Translations under genes and position numbers: made by a program
Shown here: in pieces, positions 17,996 through 26,353 of the stretch
Layout of the letters: each line of letters begins with the position of its first letter
How positions within the stretch are numbered: position 1 is the stretch's first letter
From: Butyrivibrio proteoclasticus P6B7
Lineage (GTDB): Bacteria; Bacillota; Clostridia; Lachnospirales; Lachnospiraceae
NCBI RefSeq assembly: GCF_000622085.1
Contig: NZ_JHWL01000002.1
Location: 1-64,000, forward strand
Direction of reading: 5' to 3'
DNA: 64,000 nt
Notes under the pieces: model-generated
Told to the model about the DNA's origin: nothing
The model's database searches: none
The model's input: the letters and a program-made list of their open reading frames with translations, nothing else

Positions 17996-18106
17996 CCATC
18001 TCAGCGAGGTTTCTAGCTTTATAATTATTTATTCTGAATGATGCAACAAAATGTATCCTTTATCTGTTTATAAAATGAAGGGTAAATTAGGTGATTATAA
18101 ATCGTT

Positions 18107-18604
18107 ATGAATGTAGTCAAAATAACTAGTAAATATATATGTTTACGCCTTTTGGGATTATTTTTTTGTGCCGTTATGACTATTGGCGTATTTGTTCTTC
18201 TTTCTAGAGAGAAGGGCGTTGGAATAGCGATATTTACGCTTGTTGTGATGGGAGCATATTCTTTGTACAATCTTGTCGAATTTGTTATGACCATAGGAAG
18301 GCGTATCGAGATATACAATGATGGCATAAGGATTAAGAAGGTAGGAAATGACTTTGTTGGCCTGCCATATTGGCAGATTACCAAGATTGAGCTATCCAAT
18401 AGACAGATATTTAGTTACAGAAGCAGCAATGCCATTAAATTATTTGGCGGTAATCCTTATGGAACCAACATGAACATCTATTATGGGAATGGTGAGAAGA
18501 TTAGGATAACCGAGGAGTTTGAAAATATCTGGGTTCTACTTAATGTACTTGGGGCTAACTGCCCACAGGCCCTGTATATAGATCGCAGGACAGGGAAGTC
18601 TTGA
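18107..18604 (+). CDS. small membrane protein of unknown function
   Basis: A 165-residue protein with two N-terminal membrane helices (about 9-31 and 40-62) and a cytoplasmic C-terminal part that looks like a PH-like/YdjH-type beta domain (IEIYNDGIRIKKVGNDFVGLPYWQITKIELSN reads as strand-turn-strand; quoted in part: GLPYWQITKIEL). The start ATG 18107 has only a weak upstream GGTGA. It is followed within 30 bp by the MFS gene, so it may lead that cluster. I cannot name a family. Confidence 0.75.
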   Translation: MNVVKITSKYICLRLLGLFFCAVMTIGVFVLLSREKGVGIAIFTLVVMGAYSLYNLVEFVMTIGRRIEIYNDGIRIKKVGNDFVGLPYWQITKIELSNRQIFSYRSSNAIKLFGGNPYGTNMNIYYGNGEKIRITEEFENIWVLLNVLGANCPQALYIDRRTGKS

Positions 18605-18632
18605 TATAGATAGTTTTAAGGGAGATGAAAAA

Positions 18633-19703
18633 ATGAGTGACGGTAGAATACTTCTTAATTCATGGGCGTGCTTTTTTGTGCACTTCTGTATTGAGATCAT
18701 ATGCTTTACGGTGTTGACTCACACCTTTGGAGTCAGCGGACTGGTGCAGTTTTTCTTATATATGGCCTTTGATATTATTGCTTTTTATCCGCAGTTTATT
18801 GTGGGTGTAATTCACGAAAGGTTTCCTAAGCTTGATATACCAACGATTTCAGTGGCAATCATGGCAGTGGGGCTTTTGATTCTTCAGTTTGATAAGTCAT
18901 CAGTTAGGAGCATGATAGCAGTTGGAGTTATTGCATTGGGCAACGCGTTTCTTCATGACTGCTGTGCGATTCAGACAACACTTATTGGAAAGGGCAAGCT
19001 CTTTCCAGCAGCATTATATGTTTCGGGAGGATCCTTTGGTGTTGTTCTTGGCCAGATTTTTGGAAGAAGCCAGTATGCCTCCAAGTGGTGTCTTTTCATA
19101 GTTCTTTTGATCATGTGGGGACTGCTTCTATTTACTAATTCATCCTGGCTTATTAAGGACTACGTATATCCTAAGTATGATCTTGTTAAAAAAGATAGTA
19201 AGTATTCTTATTGGATCGTGGTATTTGCAGCTTACTTTGTTACCTTTGTTCGTAGCTTTATGGGATATGCAATTCCAATTTCCTGGAAGAAATCCACGTG
19301 GCAAGCAATACTGTTGTTCTTTATAATGGGATTAGGTAAGGCGCTTGGCGGTTACCTGACAGATAAGTTTGGTGCTAAGAAGGTGGGTATCATCAGTACT
19401 TTGATCAGCATACCATTTCTTATCTGCGGTAAAGATATGATGGTAGTTTCCATCATTGGCGTATTCTTCTTTAGTATGACCATGTCCATAACCTTTGGAA
19501 TGTTCTTATCAGTTATTCCAAAGAATCCTGGAGTTGCCTTTGGACTTACCACATTGGCTCTTGGTAACGGTATTATGGTGCCATTTGCCTTCGGTGATCT
19601 AGGCTTTGTTGTAAATGTGATCCTCATTGTTGTGCTGTCTATCCTGTGCGCAATAATTCTCGGATTTACCCTTAAGGGGGATAAAGAAAGGAGTAGTGTA
19701 TGA
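18633..19703 (+). CDS. MFS-type transporter
   Basis: A 356-residue integral membrane protein with about ten to twelve hydrophobic helices and no signal peptide. The central loop holds KYDLVKKDSKYSYW, and the second half has the MFS-like loop GKALGGYLTDKFGAKK, a version of the cytoplasmic loop motif G-x3-D-x-G-x-[RK]. It is shorter than usual for MFS (about 400). GGGAG precedes ATG 18633. It overlaps the next gene by four bases and starts a chain of four coupled membrane proteins. The substrate is unknown. Confidence 0.8.
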   Translation: MSDGRILLNSWACFFVHFCIEIICFTVLTHTFGVSGLVQFFLYMAFDIIAFYPQFIVGVIHERFPKLDIPTISVAIMAVGLLILQFDKSSVRSMIAVGVIALGNAFLHDCCAIQTTLIGKGKLFPAALYVSGGSFGVVLGQIFGRSQYASKWCLFIVLLIMWGLLLFTNSSWLIKDYVYPKYDLVKKDSKYSYWIVVFAAYFVTFVRSFMGYAIPISWKKSTWQAILLFFIMGLGKALGGYLTDKFGAKKVGIISTLISIPFLICGKDMMVVSIIGVFFFSMTMSITFGMFLSVIPKNPGVAFGLTTLALGNGIMVPFAFGDLGFVVNVILIVVLSILCAIILGFTLKGDKERSSV

Positions 19704-19900
19704 ATAGCTTACTTATGACAGGGATGCTGCTTGATGCGGCAGGGGCTGCGGGCCTTGGAATCCTTATTCTAGGAGGATTGTTTTTGGCTGTTTTGGTTGT
19801 GATAATGGCACCAATTATTGGTCTTATAATAGCAGGAATCATGGCACTTAAAGAAAAAAGCGAAAAGAGGAAAAGCAATGATACTAACAGCTTTGAATAA
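19700..19900 (+). CDS. small glycine/alanine-rich membrane protein
   Basis: A 66-residue protein: a long, very hydrophobic region (about 10-50, enough for one or two helices, rich in Gly, Ala, Leu and Ile) and a charged tail KEKSEKRKSNDTNSFE. AAAGGAG precedes ATG 19700, which overlaps the MFS stop (ATGA). Its own 3' end overlaps the next gene by 23 bp. The coupling argues that it is translated. Function unknown; it may be an accessory subunit of the MFS protein. Confidence 0.72.
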   Translation: MNSLLMTGMLLDAAGAAGLGILILGGLFLAVLVVIMAPIIGLIIAGIMALKEKSEKRKSNDTNSFE

Positions 19901-20087
19901 TATTCTTTTAGATGTGGCAGGTCCATATGATTATGATCCAACACCAACACCAGGACCAGATCCATCCCCAATACAGGATTTCTTTACTCAGATGGTTTCA
20001 AGTGGTGCAATCCTCATTATTCCAGCCCTTATTGCTCTTATAGTATGCGGCTGCGTTGTTTTATGGGAAAAGAATAAGAATGTTTGA
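19878..20087 (+). CDS. small membrane protein with Pro/Asp-rich segment
   Basis: A 69-residue protein. After a short start comes a striking linker of Asp, Pro and Thr repeats (YDYDPTPTPGPDPSP, about 17-31), then one membrane helix (about 42-62) and a short basic tail. GAGGAAAAG lies before ATG 19878. It overlaps both neighbours, so it is translationally coupled. Not recognised; the Pro-rich spacer suggests an exposed N-terminal arm. Confidence 0.7.
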   Translation: MILTALNNILLDVAGPYDYDPTPTPGPDPSPIQDFFTQMVSSGAILIIPALIALIVCGCVVLWEKNKNV

Positions 20088-20436
20088 GTCTATTACATAT
20101 TTGGGCTTTTTTGCTCTACTGACTATTGTGCTTGAGGCTTTCCCGATTCTCTATGGATTTAGAAACACCAGCTACAAGCTGCTGCCTCTTATATTCGTTT
20201 CAATAAACATCGTCACCAACGTGATCCTCAATGCTCTTATAATCTATTTTCAGCTGGACTATGGAGCAGCTATAGTGGGCATGGAGGTGGTGGTCTTTAT
20301 TGTTGAGGCTGCTGTCTACAGATTTTTTATCTCAGATCTGTCACTTAGGCGTATACTGGTTGTGACTTATATTGCCAATACCTTTTCTTTTATCGCAGGA
20401 ATGGGTATAGTAGATCTGATAGCCAAGTTTTTATAA
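20080..20436 (+). CDS. four-helix membrane protein of unknown function
   Basis: A 118-residue protein with four predicted membrane helices (about 4-24, 31-52, 62-85, 92-115), starting at ATG 20080, which overlaps the upstream stop by eight bases. A longer in-frame start at 20056 would lie within the upstream helix codons and lacks a ribosome site. It is the last of the MFS-linked chain, only 18 bp before ylmH-like. Not recognised. Confidence 0.72.
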   Translation: MFESITYLGFFALLTIVLEAFPILYGFRNTSYKLLPLIFVSINIVTNVILNALIIYFQLDYGAAIVGMEVVVFIVEAAVYRFFISDLSLRRILVVTYIANTFSFIAGMGIVDLIAKFL

Positions 20437-20454
20437 TAGTTTTTGGAGCATTTT

Positions 20455-21252
20455 ATGAGCGACTTTTTGGAAGGCAGAATAAAAGATATAGCTAATAGAG
20501 CGTTTATGAACAATTTCGTGACTCACACATCTTTCTTGTCTGAGTCCGAGATTGCTTCTTTTTATGCTCTTTTATCCAAGGAAGGTGTGCCTTCAAATGT
20601 GCATGAATTCTGCGGAGCAAAGTACCTTCTCTATGGAGGAACAAAGGATTCTCAAAGGCAGGTAATATGCTTCTTACCAGACTACATGGATGAGGAGAGC
20701 TTTTTGATGGCAGAGGAAGCGGAGCCCTCTGTATTATTCTGCCTTAAGATTGAGCCCTTAAATGCCAAGTTCTCCGATGATCTTAATCATAGAGATTACC
20801 TGGGATCTGTAATGAATCTTGGTATAGAAAGAGATCAGATAGGAGATATCTTTGTTGGAGAGAAGGAAGCTTATCTTTTTGCTCTTCCTGATATTGCCCG
20901 TATGATTGAAAAAGAGCTTGTGAGGATCAGACATACATCTGTAAAGTGCAGTATTGTGAAGCCTTCAGAGTGCGACATTCAGCAGAAATTTGATGAGATC
21001 TCCGGATCTGTGGCCTCAGAGAGAATCGATGCCATTGTTGCCTTTGTTTATCACCTTTCAAGGTCAGATGCCCAGAAGCTTATAGAGAGTGAAAGCATAT
21101 TTATTGATGGAAGAACAGCCTATAGTGGCGGTTATGATCTTAAGGCAGGCGCAAGAGTTTCAGTGAAGGGATATGGCAAGTTCATATACTGCGGAACTAC
21201 CAATACCACCAGAAAAGGACGTCTTTTCGTAAATGTCAAAAAGTATGTCTAG
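20455..21252 (+). CDS. YlmH-type S4 RNA-binding protein
   Basis: A 265-residue protein resembling YlmH of Gram-positive bacteria, which in Bacillus acts in rescue of stalled ribosomes. The C-terminal S4 domain (about 185-255) is clear, with SERIDAIVAFVYHLSRSDAQKLIESESIFIDG (quoted in part: VYHLSRSDAQKLI) and KAGARVSVKGYGKF. The N-terminal part has the family FLTxxE-like FLSESE and PDY segments. ATG 20455 is preceded by TTTGGAGC; TTG 20443 is part of that site. In many Firmicutes it sits with divIVA and sepF; here it does not. Confidence 0.85.
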   Translation: MSDFLEGRIKDIANRAFMNNFVTHTSFLSESEIASFYALLSKEGVPSNVHEFCGAKYLLYGGTKDSQRQVICFLPDYMDEESFLMAEEAEPSVLFCLKIEPLNAKFSDDLNHRDYLGSVMNLGIERDQIGDIFVGEKEAYLFALPDIARMIEKELVRIRHTSVKCSIVKPSECDIQQKFDEISGSVASERIDAIVAFVYHLSRSDAQKLIESESIFIDGRTAYSGGYDLKAGARVSVKGYGKFIYCGTTNTTRKGRLFVNVKKYV

Positions 21253-21305
21253 CCTTCTTGAATAAGAGGCTTTCCTGTGGTATATTATAAAAGCTGTTTG
21301 AAAAC

Positions 21306-21388
21306 GCCGGCATGTCGGAATGGCAGACGATGCAGACTCAAAATCTGTTGTGGGTAACCACGTGTGGGTTCAAGTCCCACTGCCGGCA
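21306..21388 (+). tRNA. tRNA-Leu (anticodon CAA)
   Basis: Acceptor GCCGGCA/TGCCGGC pairs over seven bases. The anticodon arm GCAGA-CTCAAAA-TCTGT gives CAA. A long variable arm (TGG GTAA CCA) marks class II, and the T arm is GTGGG/CCCAC with TTCAAGT. CCA is not encoded. It reads UUG leucine codons. A terminator follows directly. Confidence 0.96.
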
Positions 21389-21391
21389 CTT

Positions 21392-21427
21392 TAGCTTCAA
21401 GGTTTTTCCTTGGAGCTATTTTTTTTG
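21392..21427 (+). terminator. intrinsic terminator of tRNA-Leu
   Basis: TAGCTTCAAGG (21392-21402) pairs with CCTTGGAGCTA (21408-21418), loop of five T, followed by eight T. Confidence 0.92.
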
Positions 21428-21483
21428 CTTTGGCGCCAAACTTAGGCGACAGTTGATACACGCTATCGTAATGTACGTAATAG

Positions 21484-21492
21484 TGGTATACT
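21484..21492 (+). promoter_or_regulatory. extended -10 promoter of the HD-GYP gene
   Basis: TG at 21484 and TATACT at 21487-21492 form an extended -10 element 57 bases before the ATG. No good -35 hexamer is at the right distance. Confidence 0.45.
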
Positions 21493-21548
21493 AATAATAG
21501 TGATATTATGTGCTTTTTATAGTTAAGTCCATTAAAGGGTAAACGTGT

Positions 21549-22631
21549 ATGAAGCTTGTATCAGTTGATAAATTAGAGCCGGGAATGGTGGTGTCAGAGA
21601 ATATCTACACCGTAGACGACAGGCTTGTTCTTACAAAGGGAACGATTCTTGATAACGATGATATAGCAAGAATAAGGTCCTTTTCTCTATATAATATATT
21701 TGTCGAAGAACAAAAGAAGGCTGTGAAGGTCAAGGAAGAGAAGCCACAGTCTAGCTTATCCTATGCCGAAAAGCTAAGAACTACTGAAGAATTCATTAAG
21801 TTTAAAGAGCATATTGAGGAACATGCGGAAGCTTTAGAGGAGTCCTTTAGGATGCTGGCCAATGACAGCATTCCTCTTGATGTAGACAAGCTTACAGATC
21901 CTGTATACCACTTGTTTGTTGAGGCAGGTGGAACAGCAGGTATTTTTGACATGCTCCACAACTTAAGAGATAACTCCGATGCAGTATTTATGCATTCTCT
22001 TAATGTCTCCCTTATCTCTAATACCATAGCTACATGGATGCGTCTTTCTTCGGATCAGATTCAGCTGGCTACAGCTGGAGGTCTTTTGCATGATATCGGT
22101 AAGATGCTGATTCCATCTGAGCTTGTAAACAAAACAGAAAAGCTTACTGAATATGAAGAGAAGGCCATGAGAGAGCATGTTGTTAAGGGATATGAGCTTA
22201 TCAAGGATAAAGATATCGATCCCCATATCAAGAACTGTGTCCTTATGCACCATGAACTCAGGGACGGATCTGGCTATCCATTCCATATAAAGGGAAGCCA
22301 GATTGATGAGATAGCGTCCATTGTTACCGTTGCTAATATCTACGACGAGCTTACATCAAAGAGAACCTACAGAGCCCCTATCTGTCCATTTGCTGTTATA
22401 GAGCAGTTTGAGGATGAGGGCCTTAGTAAGTTTGCACCTGATGTCATAATGACCTTCCTTAGTAATATAGTAAATACCTTTATCGCCAACAGAGTTATGC
22501 TCAATAACGGCAAGGTTGGTGATATTGTCTTCATTAATCCTGAACATCTTTCTAAACCTATGGTTAAATGTGGCGAGGAGTTCATAGATCTTGCTGCCAA
22601 CAGAAATCTTGCCATAGTTGCGGTAATCTGA
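21549..22631 (+). CDS. HD-GYP domain protein (candidate cyclic dinucleotide phosphodiesterase)
   Basis: A 360-residue soluble protein. An N-terminal domain (about 1-65; VSVDKLEPGMVVSENIY) of the kind often before HD-GYP is followed by a linker and the HD-GYP domain (about 130-310). The metal-binding His181-Asp182 (LLHDIGKML), the second HH (MHHELRDGSGYP) and the GYP motif (G242-Y243-P244) are intact, so c-di-GMP or cGAMP hydrolysis is plausible. No sensor or membrane part is visible. It is a single gene between tRNA-Leu and the GT-B-like gene. Confidence 0.9.
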   Translation: MKLVSVDKLEPGMVVSENIYTVDDRLVLTKGTILDNDDIARIRSFSLYNIFVEEQKKAVKVKEEKPQSSLSYAEKLRTTEEFIKFKEHIEEHAEALEESFRMLANDSIPLDVDKLTDPVYHLFVEAGGTAGIFDMLHNLRDNSDAVFMHSLNVSLISNTIATWMRLSSDQIQLATAGGLLHDIGKMLIPSELVNKTEKLTEYEEKAMREHVVKGYELIKDKDIDPHIKNCVLMHHELRDGSGYPFHIKGSQIDEIASIVTVANIYDELTSKRTYRAPICPFAVIEQFEDEGLSKFAPDVIMTFLSNIVNTFIANRVMLNNGKVGDIVFINPEHLSKPMVKCGEEFIDLAANRNLAIVAVI

Positions 22632-22672
22632 TTATTTCAAAAACAAAAATAAGACAAAATGCACAAAAATGG

Positions 22673-22763
22673 GAAACGAAAATTGTAAAAAGCGTTTCTT
22701 GTTTTAATGTGTGTTTCAGTGTAATATCTTATTTGGAAACCAGTAACTTTTGGGCTCGTTTCC
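22673..22763 (+). promoter_or_regulatory. two GAAAC/GTTTC inverted repeats upstream of the GT-B-like gene
   Basis: GAAACG (22673-22678) pairs with CGTTTC (22693-22698), and GGAAAC (22735-22740) pairs with GTTTCC (22758-22763). Both share the same core and lie in the 184-bp gap before ATG 22816. They may be operator half-sites or RNA stems. No clear promoter hexamers were found. Confidence 0.35.
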
Positions 22764-22815
22764 TTTGGGGGGTATTGGTCGGGTCTAATGATTTGGCGGA
22801 AATGGAAAGGTTATG

Positions 22816-24285
22816 ATGGATAAATCAAAAGTAATATTTGGTAATGCGATCAGTAACAAGGACTATAAGAGTGCTCTTAAGTCTAAAAAGAGCTATCAGA
22901 AGAAGTTCGGTGATGATTCAAACGTGGACTACAAGATTAAGATCACTGAGAATGACACAATCGGACCACTTCTTGGAGTTTCTAATGTAGTAGTTTCTTC
23001 ATCCTTTGATTCTAACGATACAGGGATGGATACAGAAAAGGGTATCATAGTTGGCAATATCCGTATGGGATTTGGTCATTACAGAATCTCAATGGCGATG
23101 GCTTCTTATGCTCACCATCTTGGTTATACTCCTTACTGGATGGACCTTAATTCATATCAGGAGACCACATGTACTAAGGTTATCGGTCATCAGAATGACC
23201 TTTATTCACTTGGTTCAAGACTTTCTAAGATAGGTCTTTTTAACAAGCTTGTTTGGGAGCCTACTAACTATGAGGGCTTCAGAGCTCTTTCTTATAACTC
23301 TAAGGATCAGAAGAACGCAGAGCTTATGGCTCCAGTTTACAGAAATGTTCCTAAGGATATTCCTGTAATTGCTACTCATGCATGGCCTGCTCAGGCAGCT
23401 GTTCATGCAGGAATGAAGCACGTGGTCAATGCGATTCCTGATAACTGGCCTATGGCTCTTCATCTTTCAGAGGGTTCTGTTCATACTATTCAGTGTAAGA
23501 ACGCTTACATGGGCTACAGAATCTTAAACGGTATGAATAAGAAGACTGTTTGTAAGCCAATGCCACAGGATGCACTTGTTTACACAGGTCATTACATCGA
23601 CTATGAGCTTGTAAGCAATATTGAAAAGGATTGCAAGGCTCGTATCGACAGAAGAAAGAATGGCAAGCCTATGAGATTTCTTTTAACCATTGGCGGAGCT
23701 GGAGCGCAGAAAGAGATCTTTGCTGAGATCATCAAGCACCTTCTTCCAAGGGTAAAAGATGGACAGGCTGTTATCTACGTTAACGTAGGCGATTATCGCA
23801 ATGTGTGGGATGAGCTTAAGAGTGAGATTGCCGGAGTTATGGATGTTGCTCACGAGCACATGGATGACTGGCAGGATACACTTAAGTTTGCCGAGGATGC
23901 TCTTGATGAAAACAAGGATATCACTGGTATTCATAGTTTCTATCACAAGGACATCTTTAAAGCGGTTTATGCTACAAACCTTCTTATGAGAAGTTGTGAT
24001 GTACTTGTTACTAAGCCTTCAGAGCTGGCATTTTATCCAGTTCCTAAGCTCTTTATCAAGCGTGTGGGTAAACATGAGATGTGGGGGGCTATCCACTCAG
24101 CTGAGATCGGAGATGGAACACTTGAGTGCAGAGATATTCCTCATACAATACAGATGCTTGATCAGTTCCTTGAAACTAATCTTATTGATGAGATGTGTGA
24201 GAGTATCTGTCTTAACAACAAGATGGGAATATATGACGGTGCCAAGAAGGTTGTTGAATTGGCTGTTAGCCTAAAGAATAAGTGA
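22816..24285 (+). CDS. GT-B-like protein, possible glycosyltransferase, unknown substrate
   Basis: A 489-residue soluble protein. GNIRMGFGHYRISMAMASYA around residues 76-95 resembles the GxGH N-terminal loop of MurG/MGDG-synthase type GT-B enzymes (given here at 20 residues), and FLLTIGGAGAQ near 292 resembles the start of the C-terminal Rossmann half. A later segment RSCDVLVTKPSELAFYP matches the donor-site region of that fold (VTKPG in relatives). Start: ATG 22816 preferred over ATG 22813 because AAAGG is five bases upstream. It is 26 bp before a sugar symporter gene, so the pair probably acts on one glycoside or lipid-linked sugar. The assignment is by fold pattern only. Confidence 0.65.
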   Translation: MDKSKVIFGNAISNKDYKSALKSKKSYQKKFGDDSNVDYKIKITENDTIGPLLGVSNVVVSSSFDSNDTGMDTEKGIIVGNIRMGFGHYRISMAMASYAHHLGYTPYWMDLNSYQETTCTKVIGHQNDLYSLGSRLSKIGLFNKLVWEPTNYEGFRALSYNSKDQKNAELMAPVYRNVPKDIPVIATHAWPAQAAVHAGMKHVVNAIPDNWPMALHLSEGSVHTIQCKNAYMGYRILNGMNKKTVCKPMPQDALVYTGHYIDYELVSNIEKDCKARIDRRKNGKPMRFLLTIGGAGAQKEIFAEIIKHLLPRVKDGQAVIYVNVGDYRNVWDELKSEIAGVMDVAHEHMDDWQDTLKFAEDALDENKDITGIHSFYHKDIFKAVYATNLLMRSCDVLVTKPSELAFYPVPKLFIKRVGKHEMWGAIHSAEIGDGTLECRDIPHTIQMLDQFLETNLIDEMCESICLNNKMGIYDGAKKVVELAVSLKNK

Positions 24286-24311
24286 TTTAGAGATTATTAA
24301 GGAGAAGACCG

Positions 24312-26168
24312 GTGGAAAAAAGATCATTAACAGGACTCGAGAAATTTGCATACGGCATAGGTGCTGTTGGTAAGGACATGGTTTACATGCTATCTGCATC
24401 CTATGTACTTTATTACTTCCAGGATATTATGGGCGTCAGCGCCATCGCAATGGGAATTATCCTTCTTGTTGCCCGTGTGTTTGATGCATTTAATGACCCT
24501 ATCATGGGTGTTATCGTAGCCAAGACTAAGACTAAATGGGGTAAATTCAGACCATGGCTTATGATTGGTACAATTACCAATACAGTGCTTCTTATCATGA
24601 TGTTTTCAGCACCTCCAACTCTTGATGGTAAGGGACTTATTGCATATGCTGCAATTACCTACATCATGTGGGGTGTTACTTACACAATGATGGATATCCC
24701 TTATTGGTCAATGGTTCCAGCCTTCACAGAGACAGGTAAGGAGAGAGAAGGCTTATCAGCTCTTGCTCGTTCCTGCGCAGGTGTTGGTTCAGCTATCATC
24801 ACAATCGTAACTGTTATGTCAGTTGCAGCTCTTGGATCTAAGATGGCTGCAGGTAGTGCTGACAATATCACTAAGGTTTATGACAACAGCAACACAGCAT
24901 TTACTGTTTATGTAGTAGAAAGAGATGCTGATGGAAACCCAACAACTAATGTTCATGAGATTACAGATGCTCAGGCTACTCTCAGCGTAACTGGTGGATC
25001 TAAGCTCTTCGAAGGATCTGTAGGCGATGAGAATGTTGCTGACGGTGTTATCTATCTTAAGAACGATAATACAGATTATAGCTTTACTGTAGCTGGCGTT
25101 ACATTAGCTGAAGGCGATGGTAATAACGCCATCGAGGTTTCAATGGATAGTGCTGACTGTGGACAGGCTGTAGTTGTCATCTATGTTCCAGAGGATGAGT
25201 ACACAGCTATTGTAGCTACAAGCGGCAGCGATGTATCTGTTGAGATGAATTCAACAGTAGAAGTTGAGAGACTTGGTTTTAAGTACTTCTCAATCATTAT
25301 TGGTATCTTATTTGTTCTCTTTATTACAATTACATGTGTATGCATTAAAGAGAAATCAACTGTAGATATGAAGACAGCATCAATTGGCGAGATGTTTAAA
25401 GCTCTTTTACAGAATGATCAGGCTATGACAATCGTTATCACAATCGTTCTTGTAAATACTGCTTTGTATATTACATCTAACCTGCTTATCTACTTCTTTA
25501 AGTACGATCTTGCAGGAACTAACTGGCAGGGTAATTACACACTGTTCAATACCTTCGCTGGTGGAATGCAGATCCTTGCTATGATGCTTCTGTTTCCACT
25601 TCTTAGAAAGGCATTTACAACACTTAAGATTTTCTATCTCTGTGTCATTGGTGAGATTGTTGGATACTTCATCCTTCTTGCTATGGCTCTTTCAGGAGTG
25701 ACTAATGTATTTGTGTTCTTTATCCCTGGCTTCTTTATCATGTCAGGTGCTGGAATCCTTAACGTAGTAGTTACAGTATTCCTTGCTAACACTGTTGATT
25801 ACGGTGAACTTAAGAACTACAGAAGAGATGAGTCAGTTATCTTCTCAATGCAGACCTTCGTTGTTAAGCTTGCTTCAGGAATCGCTGCTTTAGTAGCTTC
25901 TATTTGCCTTGCTTTGTTCAACATTCAGAAGGATAGCGCAGCTGCCCTTGATATGAAGGGCCTTTGCGATAAGGTTGCAAACTCTGGTGTTCTTGTATCA
26001 ATTGATAATGGCTCAGTTATTGGTCTTCGTATGATCATGACTGTAGGTCCTGTACTGGTTCTCTTCATTGCATTGTTCTTCTTTAAGGCTAGATATATTC
26101 TTACAGATGAGAAGCTTCAGGAGATCTCAGTAGAGCTGGTTATGAGAAAGACAAAAGAGATGGATTGA
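24312..26168 (+). CDS. GPH-family (MelB-like) symporter with extracellular insert
   Basis: A 618-residue transporter of the glycoside-pentoside-hexuronide:cation family. The N-terminal helices with GLEKFAYGIGAVGKD and VFDAFNDPIMG, and the cytoplasmic loop KTKWGKFRPWLMIG, are MelB hallmarks. Between helix 5 and helix 6 (about residues 175-318) is a hydrophilic, beta-rich insert of about 140 residues that should face outward; usual members are about 450 long. The reading frame is open throughout and codon use is unchanged, so the insert is genuine. Start is GTG 24312 with AAGGAG upstream. Likely co-transcribed with the GT-B-like gene. Confidence 0.9.
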   Translation: MEKRSLTGLEKFAYGIGAVGKDMVYMLSASYVLYYFQDIMGVSAIAMGIILLVARVFDAFNDPIMGVIVAKTKTKWGKFRPWLMIGTITNTVLLIMMFSAPPTLDGKGLIAYAAITYIMWGVTYTMMDIPYWSMVPAFTETGKEREGLSALARSCAGVGSAIITIVTVMSVAALGSKMAAGSADNITKVYDNSNTAFTVYVVERDADGNPTTNVHEITDAQATLSVTGGSKLFEGSVGDENVADGVIYLKNDNTDYSFTVAGVTLAEGDGNNAIEVSMDSADCGQAVVVIYVPEDEYTAIVATSGSDVSVEMNSTVEVERLGFKYFSIIIGILFVLFITITCVCIKEKSTVDMKTASIGEMFKALLQNDQAMTIVITIVLVNTALYITSNLLIYFFKYDLAGTNWQGNYTLFNTFAGGMQILAMMLLFPLLRKAFTTLKIFYLCVIGEIVGYFILLAMALSGVTNVFVFFIPGFFIMSGAGILNVVVTVFLANTVDYGELKNYRRDESVIFSMQTFVVKLASGIAALVASICLALFNIQKDSAAALDMKGLCDKVANSGVLVSIDNGSVIGLRMIMTVGPVLVLFIALFFFKARYILTDEKLQEISVELVMRKTKEMD

Positions 26169-26200
26169 TAATATAGTTATTGCCTGCTTTAGGGGGTTAC

Positions 26201-26237
26201 GCGCTGCGGAGTATTTGCTACTTCGTGGCGCTTTTTT
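26201..26237 (+). terminator. intrinsic terminator after the GPH symporter
   Basis: GCGCTGCGGAGTA (26201-26213) pairs, with wobbles, with TACTTCGTGGCGC (26219-26231), followed by six T. Confidence 0.9.
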
Positions 26238-26353
26238 ACTGATATCATTCTGTAAATATACGCTACAACCATGGAATTAACGCTTGTCCAATGCAATAAA
26301 TGTGATAAAATTGTTCTTGTTTACATAACATCACTATTGTCGGGTAAAAAGAA

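Noticed and set aside
21312-21494. Open frame of 60 codons over tRNA-Leu
   Set aside because: It coincides with a full tRNA gene and its terminator; chance frame.
24840-25266. Frameshift or gene fusion artefact inside the GPH symporter
   Set aside because: The frame stays open, codon use does not change, and helices resume in phase on both sides, so it is a real insert.
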